Assembly: GCA_022592445.1 (NCBI GenBank)
Contig: JABYQR010000001.1
Span: 186,001 to 250,000, forward strand
DNA: 64,000 bases
Origin: Cytidiella melzeri
Lineage: Eukaryota; Basidiomycota; Agaricomycetes; Polyporales; Irpicaceae
Direction: 5' to 3'
Part shown: piece after piece, positions 45,235 to 55,574 of the stretch
Numbering within the stretch: the first letter of the stretch is position 1
How the letters are laid out: each line of letters starts with the position of its first letter
Notes under the pieces: model-generated
The model's input: only the letters and a program-made list of their open reading frames with translations
Databases searched by the model: none
Told to the model about the DNA's origin: nothing
Position numbers and translations under genes: made by a program

Positions 45235-47398
45235 ATGAAAGCGACCTCACCGACTGAAGCTGCATCTGAGAAAAAAGGTCACATTTGTCCGCCTTCAGAT
45301 GCGACACATCCCAAGGACAGATGGGAAACCCTCTTCGTGTACGCTTTCATATGCAAGTTTACTCAGTTGAGGACGAAAGTCGAGGGACTAGATTCACCCA
45401 TGGAGTGCGTATGTTGAACCAGTGCTGCAAGAACCTCTTATTGATCTCGAGAGTTTTGGTCTATACCTTTAGTCTTGAGGATGCGGTCATGCTGAAGGAC
45501 GCGAACCCCATTATGACCCAGATCCTTGCACGGTTTATGCAGAACCTGCGACCTCAGACGCGTAACTTGAGGTGCGCGCATGTTGCACGACTCTGGTGCA
45601 CGTTGTACATCGATCGCTGACGTGTCGTCGCCTCATTCCCGAAGTTCTGACGTGATCTCAGCAACTGTGGCTAGCGTCCTGCAGGAATTTTTGCGCTCCA
45701 ACGAGAGGTCCGTTTTCTGGGAGGAGGAACTGAAGAAGAATGTGGATCCTTTCGTGAACTCAACGGGAAATTTTTGGACAATGGAATGGGATACAAAGGT
45801 GCGCATGTGATGAGTATTTGTGTCGAGTGCAACTCACATGGGTCATCGTCTTTTTTTTTTTTCGCAGCTCAAAATACTTCGTCAGTTGGTGGAATTACAG
45901 CTTTGTCACAGTACAGATATCAAGGCCCTCATTGACCGTGCGTGGGGTGTCATTCACAATAAGCACAAGAAGGGAGAGACCACCGCTCCGCCCCCACCTC
46001 CTAGTGATCCTTTTAGCCAAGAGAACCTGCTTTTCAGTCCTTTGGGTCAAGATATCCGGCGGAAACGTTACTGGGTTGCTGATGGTGCGTGTAACCTCGT
46101 TTTCTTCCCAGTACATCCCGCACCGTATTTGCGCGTATTTGCATTCCAATTTGGAGTTACCGAAACATACCTCGGCATATTGCGGCCTCTGATCATGGTT
46201 TTCTCCTTAAGCTTGCGGCTCACCGTTCCGTTGTTTTCTCTTAGATTCGCCACGAGTGTACGTGTCCACCAATCCATGGAAGGTCACGTCTACCTTTCAG
46301 TGCGTCTGCTCCACGCCAGCGGAATACACCATTTGGCTTGAAGAGCTAAGGCAGACCGCGCCTTCAGAAGCCAAGGGAGGCGAACGGCGTACGAAGCCAG
46401 AACTGGGCCATATGGCACTTGTCAAGGCGGCTGAAGACCGACTACCGGCTATCGAGGCCGAGCTAGCAGTAAGTCTGCATGTTTCAAACGCATCGGCGCC
46501 CTAGCCCTGTATCTACGCTGAAGATGACCATACTTATGTTGTCCTACACAGAGAATACAGCGTGCGAAGAAGAAGATTGCGCAACGTAATCTCTTGATCG
46601 CCCAGGCAGAAGTGCGGGAGACGCGTACTCGTCGACGCGTGACTCGTCCGGATTATGCGTACCTCAACGATCCGGAGGTAAGTAATTATCTCTAGGCCTA
46701 GGCGTAAGGTCGAGCTGAACAGGGTTTTGCTTATATTCTAGGAGGAGCATGACGAGGAGGAATATCGGGACGAAGGCGATGATGACTACGACCAAGCCAT
46801 GGATGAGGATGAGCTTGTTGCTGGCACCTCGTCGCGTGCAAACGCTGACAACGGCAGAAGGCGCTCAACCAGGACATCAGCCCTCAATAACGGTAATCGT
46901 TTGGGCGCAGTTGACGAATGGGGTGAATGGCGCGGCGAGCGACGCTCCGCCCGACTGGGCGCACCAGTGGATACACAGCTCGATGGTCCGCCACCAAAAC
47001 GCTCACGGACGGTCGAAAGTACCACAAGTTCAGTCGATGAAATTATTCCCGCTCCCGCTCCTCCAAAAAATATCAAGCTCAAGGCGAACGGCGCTGCCGC
47101 CGTCAAACCCACTGAGACTGTTGTAGAGACTGTAGCTGGCAAGAAGAAAAGTAAGTTCTGGGTTTACGCCGTCGAACCCGTTGAGGCCCCGCAAGCCGTG
47201 GAAAACCAGCCGTCGAACATGGACGTCGATATGGTGGATGCGAAGCCATTCAACGGCTATCGAGATAAGACGGCCGCGAGCTCGGTGACGGATGATGCAT
47301 GGCGTGCATCCTCAGCGGAGATGGAGACCAATGGAGATGCGTATGAAAAAAGCTTGAACGGTAGTTTATCTCCCACTTTGAGTATGGACGAGTCGTAG
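45235..47398 (+). CDS. WHIM-like chromatin-associated protein (ISWI/RSF-type accessory factor)
   Basis: Seven exons (45235-45404, 45473-45571, 45645-45798, 45868-46084, 46245-46468, 46552-46677, 46742-47398) give 548 residues, and all phases close. The N-terminal half is helical and conserved (DRWETLFVYAFICKFTQLRT, NPIMTQILARFMQNLRPQTR, LKILRQLVELQLCHSTDIKA). It is followed by GQDIRRKRYWVADDSPRVYV, STNPWK, and EYTIWLEELRQ, which resemble the WHIM2-like 'GxDRxGRRYWxxDDSPRxY' box of ISWI-partner proteins that position the remodeller on linker DNA. The C-terminal part is acidic then basic and low-complexity, as in nuclear proteins. The second exon's start was chosen so that PMDLEDAVM is in frame. 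The family is inferred from motif resemblance only. Confidence 0.75.
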
Positions 47399-47848
47399 AG
47401 TTTGGTATTTTCGTTGACGCCCTGCTGCAGAACCGCTTTTTGCTTCCCGAGATGCTATCTTCCCCTGTTTTACAGAAAACCTTTGCGTAATTCACTCGCT
47501 AATCATCATAGAGTAGTTGACATGCAAAACAGCATATACCTCGTAGATGGTGATGCAATGCTAATCGTGGAAAACAACGTTATAACAGGATCTCTTTGGC
47601 TCGCGTGCTATCTCGTTTTCTGCAGATGTCCCTCACGGATGATGCCAGTGCATCAAACTTGCGATCAGACAACTAAAAATGGAAACCTCCTCAGTAGCTC
47701 GGTGATTGCCGAGCTGTGAGGAGTGTCACAAGGAGGTCACACTTGGTTAAACAAACATCATAGTGCATACTACGGTCATCCTGTAAACATCCACCTCACT
47801 GCTATCGCAACATTGTCATTTCGCCGAGCTGCGGTGCCACAATTCAAC

Positions 47849-49950
47849 ATGCCAGGCGCAACGTTTTCTACGCAGTGGTCGTTACCACAAGCCACGCCAG
47901 GTCGCACACAGCGTATGGACGCATCGACTGTATGCGCTAAATTACTCACAGCGGTGGAAGGTCGTAAAGAAGGTGTGTTCCTGAACTTCAATCTTTGTGT
48001 CTTTCTTGACTGGGACTCTTGTACTACTCGTAGTACTCTTGTTAAGCATAGATAAGCCCTTGATTATTGGAAGGAATCCTGCAACTTGGTCCGCACTCCG
48101 CCTCAATCGCACCGCTGCAGGTTCTCACGTAATCTTAGCTCTTACGTCGTACAAGATACTACAGTGTCCGGAACGCATTGCAAACTATATGCGTCAGTCA
48201 CATCATCAATATTGCCCACTAAAACTAAATAAGAAAACGCTGTAGAATACAGTCAAGCCAGGGCGGAATCATGGTATCTTGCCAAGACATGTCCTCTAAT
48301 GGTTTGTTGCTGAACGGAGCGAGAATTCGCAAAATATGTGTTCTTATCCGAGACGGTGATACCATCCAAATTGCGTCGAGAAGTGAGAACCAGCGGGTCA
48401 GTATGCACACTTGCACTGACACACGTCTCCAGAGTTTCAGTGCATTCATACCGTCAAGAACGAAGAACAGAGATTGCATTTTTTTGACCCAACACCGCGA
48501 TCGGATTCTCCCTCGAGGACCAAAGTGCGCGCAACATCTCTCGCAGACGTGTCATTTCTCACCGTTATAGATAGACTGTTGGCCAGTATGTCTTGACAAA
48601 TCATTGCCTAGGCTCTGGGAGTTTCGCAACAGTACATCTTGGGCTAGACACGACGCATAGATCTTACAAGCAAGTCGCTTGTAAGATCATTAAGAAAAAA
48701 AAGGATTCTACAACCGAGAAGATGATGAAAGAAGTTCGCATATTGAAGGGTCTCAACCATGTTCGTTCATATATGTCTCATACAATGCCACCCGCTCATC
48801 AGATCTCGGATCCTATTACAGTCAGGAATTAACCGGGTTTTCGACGTGCACAACGACGAGACTTTCCTGTACGGCTTTTAGTAGCTATTTGTTCTTGGGA
48901 TTGCTGACCTTCTAACGGTGGTTGCAGTTATATATTCCTGCAACTTTGTACGGGAGGCGATCTCTTCTCCTACATCGTCCATCACAAAGATCCAGAGAGC
49001 CGTTTACATGAAGGCGAAGCCAAGTATATCATGTACCAGCTGTTATTGGGTCTCAAATATCTGCACGAGAAGCATATATCCCATAGAGGTAAGTCAGTAA
49101 AGTACGGCAGTCTCTAAGCTAACGCAGTCTCCAATAGATGTGAAGGTATGGCGGACGATCGAAGCTACCACATACGCCATATAATGCTCCTAACATACCT
49201 TGCCTTCACATAGCCGGAGAATATTCTCCTTTACGCGCCAGGTCCGTATCCTCGCATCCAAATAGCTGACTTTGGACTTGCGCGGCGCAAATCTTATCAA
49301 GAAACTTTCAACGTCTGCGGTACGGTCTCCTACCTGCCTCCTGAAGGCATTCTCGCATTGGAGAACAAGAACATGGCATACGTCGGAATGCCCGCCGACT
49401 GCTGGAGCGCAGGGCTCTTGTTGTACATCCTGCTCTCGTACGTTCTCTTCCCTATTTGCAATTGGTGGCCAGCGAAATATTCAAGATGTATGCTGATCAT
49501 CAAAGCGGACATCACCCATTTGACTACGGCGACAACGCTGCGGAAGCGGGCGGCAAAGACAATGAAGACGAAATGTCTGACCTGAGGTCCTGGGAAGAGA
49601 AGTTCTCGTTGAGCTACGTGCGAAACGACAGGAAGGTTCGAAGACGGATTGTTGACGATGCAGTGGATTTCTCTCCGGACATATGGAGCAACTTAGATGA
49701 CGGTGCGCTCGCAGTGGACTTGCATCCTTTCGAAATATGTTCACGATCTTCCGCAAAATGGTGCTGACAAAATGTTTTACCTGGCTTTACGATAGCTCAA
49801 ACGCTCTGCTTGGGCCTGCTCGCCTTCTACCCTGATGACCGCTGGACGGTTCAAGACGGGTTCCATTCCAAGTGGATTCAATCCGATCTCGAAGAACTGG
49901 CTGCTGTGTATCTGCAAAGAGTCGGTGCTGAGGCTGACAACCAAACTTGA
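47849..49950 (+). CDS. FHA-domain serine/threonine kinase (Chk2/Cds1/Rad53-like checkpoint kinase)
   Basis: About a dozen exons encode roughly 500 residues. A short N-terminal part has two TQ sites (FSTQW, GRTQR), as in targets of ATM/ATR. The FHA domain has IIGRNPATC, VQDTTVSGTHCKLYA, QDMSSNGLLLNGARI and GDTIQIAS, the phosphothreonine-binding residues included. The kinase follows: GSGSFATVHLG loop, VACKIIKK with the ATP lysine, the catalytic HRDVKPEN, DFG in IADFGLARR and the activation segment end SYLPPEG. FHA-kinases of this order act in the DNA-damage or replication checkpoint, or in meiosis (Mek1). The catalytic loop is assembled through an 8-nt micro-exon (49138-49145). Everything needed for activity is present. 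Confidence 0.88.
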
Positions 49951-50208
49951 AATTGCTGGATCGCGCGCTCGGGACCACATACTCTGTTTTGCTCGCTTTG
50001 GTCTATGCTGCTTCGCTACGCTCTGATGGCTTGTCGCTAATGGAATTACGCCGCTGTTACAAAATGGGTCTTAGACTTAATGCAATGTTCCATTGTTTTT
50101 AAACCGCCATTGTTGTTATACACAAGGGGTGTTTCGCTGCTTTGTTCTTCAAAAATGTACACGAATTTGCCTGGTCTGCTTTCGATGCTCCGCGATTGAC
50201 TGATCTGA

Positions 50209-51562
50209 CTACGCCTTAAGGAAGTTTCCATGGACTAGGTGGAAGTGTCAAATAAACATCGTAGTACGAACACAGGGTACATGAATAGCTTACAGTGTAC
50301 GTGGTCGGCGCCGAACGTAGATATCTAGTATAGATAGCGAATCAGTACCCGTTAGAAGTTACGGCAGCGATTTTTGCTACATACAAAGTAGTAGCTGTGG
50401 TCATAGCCCTCCTGCTGACGAACGCGGACCTGAACTTCACCGTACCCAGCATCCCGGGCGGCCTTCAAGAAGTTTTCCGGAAGGAGCTGTCCTTTCTTGT
50501 AAAAGTTATCCCCGGTGCCCTATACAGTATATGTCAGTTTTACGCAGCAAACCCCGATTCCTCCTCAGGCATGCGTAGGAACGCACGTAGTCGACCAAAA
50601 CATGCACAGAGGCCTTGCCTGCAAGCTTCGTAATCAGCTCCGTGGCATCGTACATTTCCTTCGCCTCTTCGACCCCGCCTTGCAGATACCCGCTGAACGC
50701 CTTCTGTCCCCAGGGGCAGTTGATAGGGTTGGAGATGGGCGCAAAGGCAGAGGCAGAGCGGTACTGCTTTGTACCGGTGCGGAGGGAGTTGAGATAGAAG
50801 GTGAGAGCGCCGTGTCCGCCCATAGAATGTCCGAAGACAGATTGGCGAGAAAAGTCCTAGTGTGCGTATGCGTCCATTTTGGTCAGCAGCGAGGTGATAG
50901 GGTAGGGAGAGGGGCACAATACGTACGATAGGAAGCCCGGCGGTTTCAATGACCTTGGGAAGCTCTTCCGTAATGTGCGTGAGCATGTTGTAGTGCTTCG
51001 CGTATTTCGGGTTCGTCGCGTTCACATAGAAGCCGGCGCCTTTGTAGTCGAAGATAATGAGGATGCTTTCCCATGTATGCAAAGGCGAATAGGAGGGGTA
51101 TGAAATTTTGAGACGTACCGACTCCAAAGTCCCAGTCGTCTGTCTCCCCCTCGATACCCGCGCCGCGCGGGGAGGTATCAGGGAAGAGCATGGCAATGCC
51201 CTCTTTAGCAGCTGGCCCCAGAAAGTTTCCTTTCTGCGCTCTGAGTGATAGCGGTGAGGACTAGCAGTCATGGTTAGAGACACTGCGTCGAGACGAAACA
51301 CACCCATTGTCCTCTGTGCACTCCAATCCAGAGAGGTACACCAATACCGGAACCTTGCCCTTCGATGCGTTCGCAGGAATGAAGACGTTGAACCGCGAGT
51401 CCAGTCCACCTAACGCTTCAGACTGTTGTTGGTTTGAGTCAAAGAAGAAACGAGTTAATGTATATGACCATGCCATATATACTAAGCGCCACACACCCTG
51501 AACTTGTACTTGGTCAGCTCGCCATCGAAGCACTTGTTTGACGAGAGCTTTTCGAGTTCCAT
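50209..51562 (-). CDS. S-formylglutathione hydrolase (esterase D type)
   Basis: About eight exons give close to 285 residues. The start is MELEKLSSNKCFDGELTKYK, then FNVFIPANASKGKVPVLVYL, SGLECTEDNGAQKGNF, LFPDTSPRGAGIEGETDDWD, the nucleophile elbow FGHSMGGHGAL with the catalytic Ser, and GYDHSYYF with the catalytic His. The enzyme completes glutathione-dependent formaldehyde oxidation by hydrolysing S-formylglutathione to formate and glutathione in the cytosol. The C-terminal end is split: an intron begins right after YYF, the next exon gives ISTFGADHVH, and a last exon of 26 nt gives HGNFLKA before the stop at 50209. A reader stopping at the first in-frame TAA (about 50354) would truncate it. 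It is convergent with the kinase gene. Confidence 0.92.
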
Positions 51563-51906
51563 AGTGACTGCTGTCCGCGACTAGAACGTGGTGAGTGAGC
51601 AAGTTGTGTGTGGGAGCTGTAAGAAAGTCGATTGCAGGACGACTACTAGTGCTCTCACGGATCGATTGAAATACGCCCGTTAAAATGTGTTCCCGTGCTA
51701 CTGATATAGTACGTCATTTTTCGCCGTACGGACCGGTGCACACACTCTGTTGATTACCAGGATTACAAATTATAAAGAGCAGTGCAAGATTATAACCAGT
51801 CCTGGTGGTAAGGACCATGAAAGATCCTAAGCAACCAGTCAGCTCGAAACCATAACGTACACTTAAAAGCCGTGTAGAATACCTACCGCTCGCACTAACG
51901 TTACTT

Positions 51907-54180
51907 TCACGACAAAGGCTCTCCGTGCTTCCGCTTTGCTGAAGGCGAGTCGCTCCCACCCTTCCCTAGACTCTCAGCCATCTCAACTCTTTCTCCTTCC
52001 TGTCGTATCTCGTCCAGCTCCGCGGTTGCCGATCCCTCTGGAGCGCTTTCCTCGAGCTGCTCATGTGGACGAGCGTGACCTTCTACCACACGCGCGAGGT
52101 GATCAGCAACACCAAGATAAAACGTGGCTGGTTTAAACTTGATCTCACGGCCCATTATTGCGGCCCATTTATACCGTGCAGTGTTGACCCATCCGACGAG
52201 GTCGAGGTGGTTCACGCCCTGGAGTGTCCCGAGGTAGGTACCCTAGCAAGTGGAAACAAGGTTACCGAAAGCGATATCGTAGTTCGAGAGATAACACGTA
52301 CCCAACGAGCGGACTTCAAAGACACTAGACCATCGTTCGGACCTTCTTTCTCTAATATAACGGAGTGAGACCATCTGTTCATGTCATTAGCAACAACATC
52401 AGACCCTTTTCAGCCCACTGACTGACTTCCAAGTATCGATAAGCCCAGGTTCATACACTGCCCCCCAGCTAAAATACTTCACGCCCGGAACGTCAGGAGT
52501 ATCCTCGTTGAATTTGCGCATACTGTCGACGGTCAGAAACTCGAACGCCTTGCCGTCACCTCCGCCGTTGGGGAGCATGTCAAGTAAGGACAGAACTGAG
52601 GGCAATCGTTCAATGCCGACGGTCGAAAGAAAGTGATCTGCAAAGGAGGAGCCTCTGTGTGGCGTTGCGATTGTAGTTACTGAGAGCACCTTGAATTTTC
52701 GCTGTGTTAATTGCGATGTCATGTACCGGCAGTCGAGTCCACCCTGGACCACGCATGATCAGCACCTCGAGAGAATGTCACGAGAGTATAACGGACACAC
52801 CATGCTATGTCCTGAAACGAAAGTGTTCCTCACGTAAGAATCAGCATTCAGCACTGCTATCATTTGCAGGACGTACCGATGAGATGAACGCTCCTGCCTG
52901 GATACACCTCACTAATCTTTTGCTCCAGCACCTTGGCGCGGTCGATCGGAGAGCTAGTGGCGGGTACACGTGTAATAAGCACCTCCGTACCGTTAGCCTC
53001 GAGCGCATCTTTGATTCCTCGCCAATGTGCTACTTGTAGTGGAGCGATAGAGAGGCCAAGAGTCACTGTGTCGAAACCCAGGAGACCGTGGCAGAATACA
53101 ACTGGGTTCTTCGGGCTCATATCTGCATGCAAGGGTGTGAGCTTCATAGGGATCTGGTGCAGGTGAACACCTACAATTCTGCCTTATACGCTCATTCTGT
53201 GTCTGAGGCGAGTGTGCTCTGTCTTCCTCGCTGAGATAAGGATCCATGTTCTCCTTCTGCTGAGCAGCATCATCGCTTCCAAACCACCCAAACGGGTTAC
53301 GTATCGTTGGGAGAGTGAGTCTCTGGGATGGAGGGGTTGTATGTATATTTCTTCCCTTGTCCTGTATTAGTCTTAGGGTCTCTATGGATGATCGCGTAGA
53401 CGATGGTGATAGCATAGGCGGTGAACGAGTTACATGAGCGGGAGCAGGGGAATGAGGTATCGCCAATACATTCGGTGTCGGACTGTAGAACATGTTGAGG
53501 TTGTCATTGTGGGGCTGCGCGTACGGGTCGTCGAACGGATCCGTGTACGCAGTCGAATAGAAGGATGGAGGGGGAGATAGACTTGCAGTGGGAAGGGTCG
53601 TCCGCGACAAGTCATAAAGGTGATTGGGAGGTCGCCACGGTCGCAGCTGAGGAGGCAGCTTGGCTGCCTTCGGGCGAGAAGGCATGCCAACATGTGAATG
53701 TGCGTCGAACAGTCGCGGATCATCGTCCAGTGCCTCAGCGAGTGCTTTCATGTCCGATCCCGATGGTGGCCTGGTGTTCAATGGGGAATCAGAGTACTCC
53801 AAAGGCGTACTCGGATGAGACTGCGTGGGTGTACGAGCATAGTCTGAGGAAGACTGCTTCCCTGTTAACCACCTCAGGACAGGAAACGCGGGCTGAGACT
53901 GTTCACGCTTGTGCACCTTACTCGAACCTGCTTCTGGAATGTCAAGTTTGAGGGACTGAGTAGAGCGGTGAAAACTCTTGTTGCGCGCGGGTTGTCCCCG
54001 TGGAGAGGGCGGTCTCGTGCGTACGGCCCTCATACTGGTGTCTTGGGTTTCTTCACCTGAACGCCGTGAAGGGGGCTCTGAGTAAAAGAAGGGGTTGTTT
54101 TGTGGTTTGGATTGAGGTGATGAGAGTAGGGAGCTAAGTCTGGCAGAAAGGGAGAGTCTGCCATTCTCGCCGTCGTTCAT
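51907..54180 (-). CDS. Triacylglycerol lipase with long disordered N-terminal region
   Basis: Several exons give about 640 residues. The first ~375 residues (from MNDGENGRLSLSARLSSLLS) are Ser/Pro-rich and disordered. They join in frame to an alpha/beta-hydrolase domain: NPVVFCHGLLGFDTVTLG with the oxyanion loop, HWRGIKDALEANGTEVLI, the nucleophile GHSMGGLDCRYM, and GPNDGLVSLKSARWG, GVNHLDLVGW carrying the Asp and His. This is the class 2 (Pseudomonas-type) lipase family. No signal peptide is visible, so it is intracellular. The GHSM part is on an 11-nt micro-exon (52811-52801). The junction near 53200-53130 (NE/HMSPKNP) fits one 67-bp intron, so I read a single gene, but two genes, or an upstream start, cannot be ruled out. 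Confidence 0.8.
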
Positions 54181-55574
54181 TGCAACAAACTACTCGTCCT
54201 CTGCCATTGCGGAGACGGTGGCGGAGGCGTGACGTCGTTCATCACGTGGAGCGTGACAGTGACACCTACCGTGACTACTACGGTAGTCACTTACACAATA
54301 AGACTAAAGTCACCGGTGTAATGGTTTGTTATCATTCTCGCGATTGAAATGTCATGAAGGGCATCTATATCGTGGATGCTACTAGTATACATAAACGTTC
54401 GCTACTCGTTCCACGTAATTATATCGCAATTGTCGTCGGTATTGTGAGCCATTTTTCGATGTGCCATGAGACGCTCTTTCGATGGAAAGAGTCTGTTGCA
54501 TTTATCCAGAGCGCAGATAAATATCGGAGTTCTATAGACAGATGTTAGCACCAGTATCTTCTACTAGAGCCAGAGCATGAGCCACTCACTCTGACGCGTT
54601 TGTCACTCTCGCGAGGCCAGCTTCGATCTGCTGAGGGGTTGTGATGACTTTGGGTGTTTCAGAGATACAGCACTGCAGGATTCGATATTGACGTACCGTC
54701 TTGGAGAGCCGGTACGGAAGGCAGCACAGATGGCAAGTTTGGCTGTCCTGCCATCGCGGTGGTGGTCAGAGGCCATAACTCAGTCACAAACCTGGATAAG
54801 TACGGGATCGGTATTAGTCAATTAAATAAACGAATTAAATTGTCTCGGCTGTTCCCAATTACTGTATCAGCACAACCTCCTTAAGCTTGCCACTAATGTT
54901 TTTTTTAATTAGGAACGACCGTGATGTGCCTTGCATCGCTATCATCGTTCCTCTTTTTTTCCATCATGTGCAGTTCTCAGCGGTCCGTGCAGGTCGGTCG
55001 GTCTACATGGAGCTCGATAGCCAAGCCAGCTGCAGCTGCAGTAATCCTAAGGCAGCGACTCAGCAAGGTACACTGCTGACCAGCTGCTATATATCCTGTT
55101 CCTCACAGTGACCTGGGTTTTTCAAGTTCATGGTAGGATGCTGTGCAAGGCACATTTTGGACTGCTTGTTGCGATGTAACAGAACAATCGAAATCGCGAA
55201 TATCCATGCTGCCATCTCCGTGATGACATTTCGCACAACAGGCCGCCATTGAGCTGGCAACATTCCTAGCACCGTAGCACTCTGGCAAAATGCAAGAGAG
55301 AGACTCATGTTCATTGAAGAGCATTGTGTGTGAGCGACAGCTTGCGTCTTAGAAAGATGTGTAGAAAGATGTGTGAGTCGACACAGGGACGATCCTTGAG
55401 CCCTGAAACGCCCACCGCACCTTGGCTTCACCAACGACCAGGCGGGTCCTGCCAACGTCGCACGCATCCTCCCTTCCCTCCTGGTCAGCCACGTACCACC
55501 CATACAGTTCTAATACCATACCAGGCCACTAGTCTGCAGCCATTTCGTCCCTCCTAGGCCGCAAGTCAAGGAGA
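54181..55574. other. Divergent intergenic region between the lipase and tea1 genes
   Basis: About 1.4 kb that must contain both promoters. Open frames are short and without motifs. The 220 bp before the tea1 start are C/T-rich with CCTCC and CCACC, as in a 5' leader. No repeat or RNA gene is seen. Confidence 0.5.

Noticed and set aside
45819..46341. Long frame in the WHIM-like gene that reads through an intron
   Set aside because: The part after 46084 is intron; the family text DDSPRVYV requires splicing to 46245.
53565..53951. Plus-strand frame opposite the lipase N-terminal region
   Set aside because: It is a shadow of the Ser/Pro-rich coding strand.
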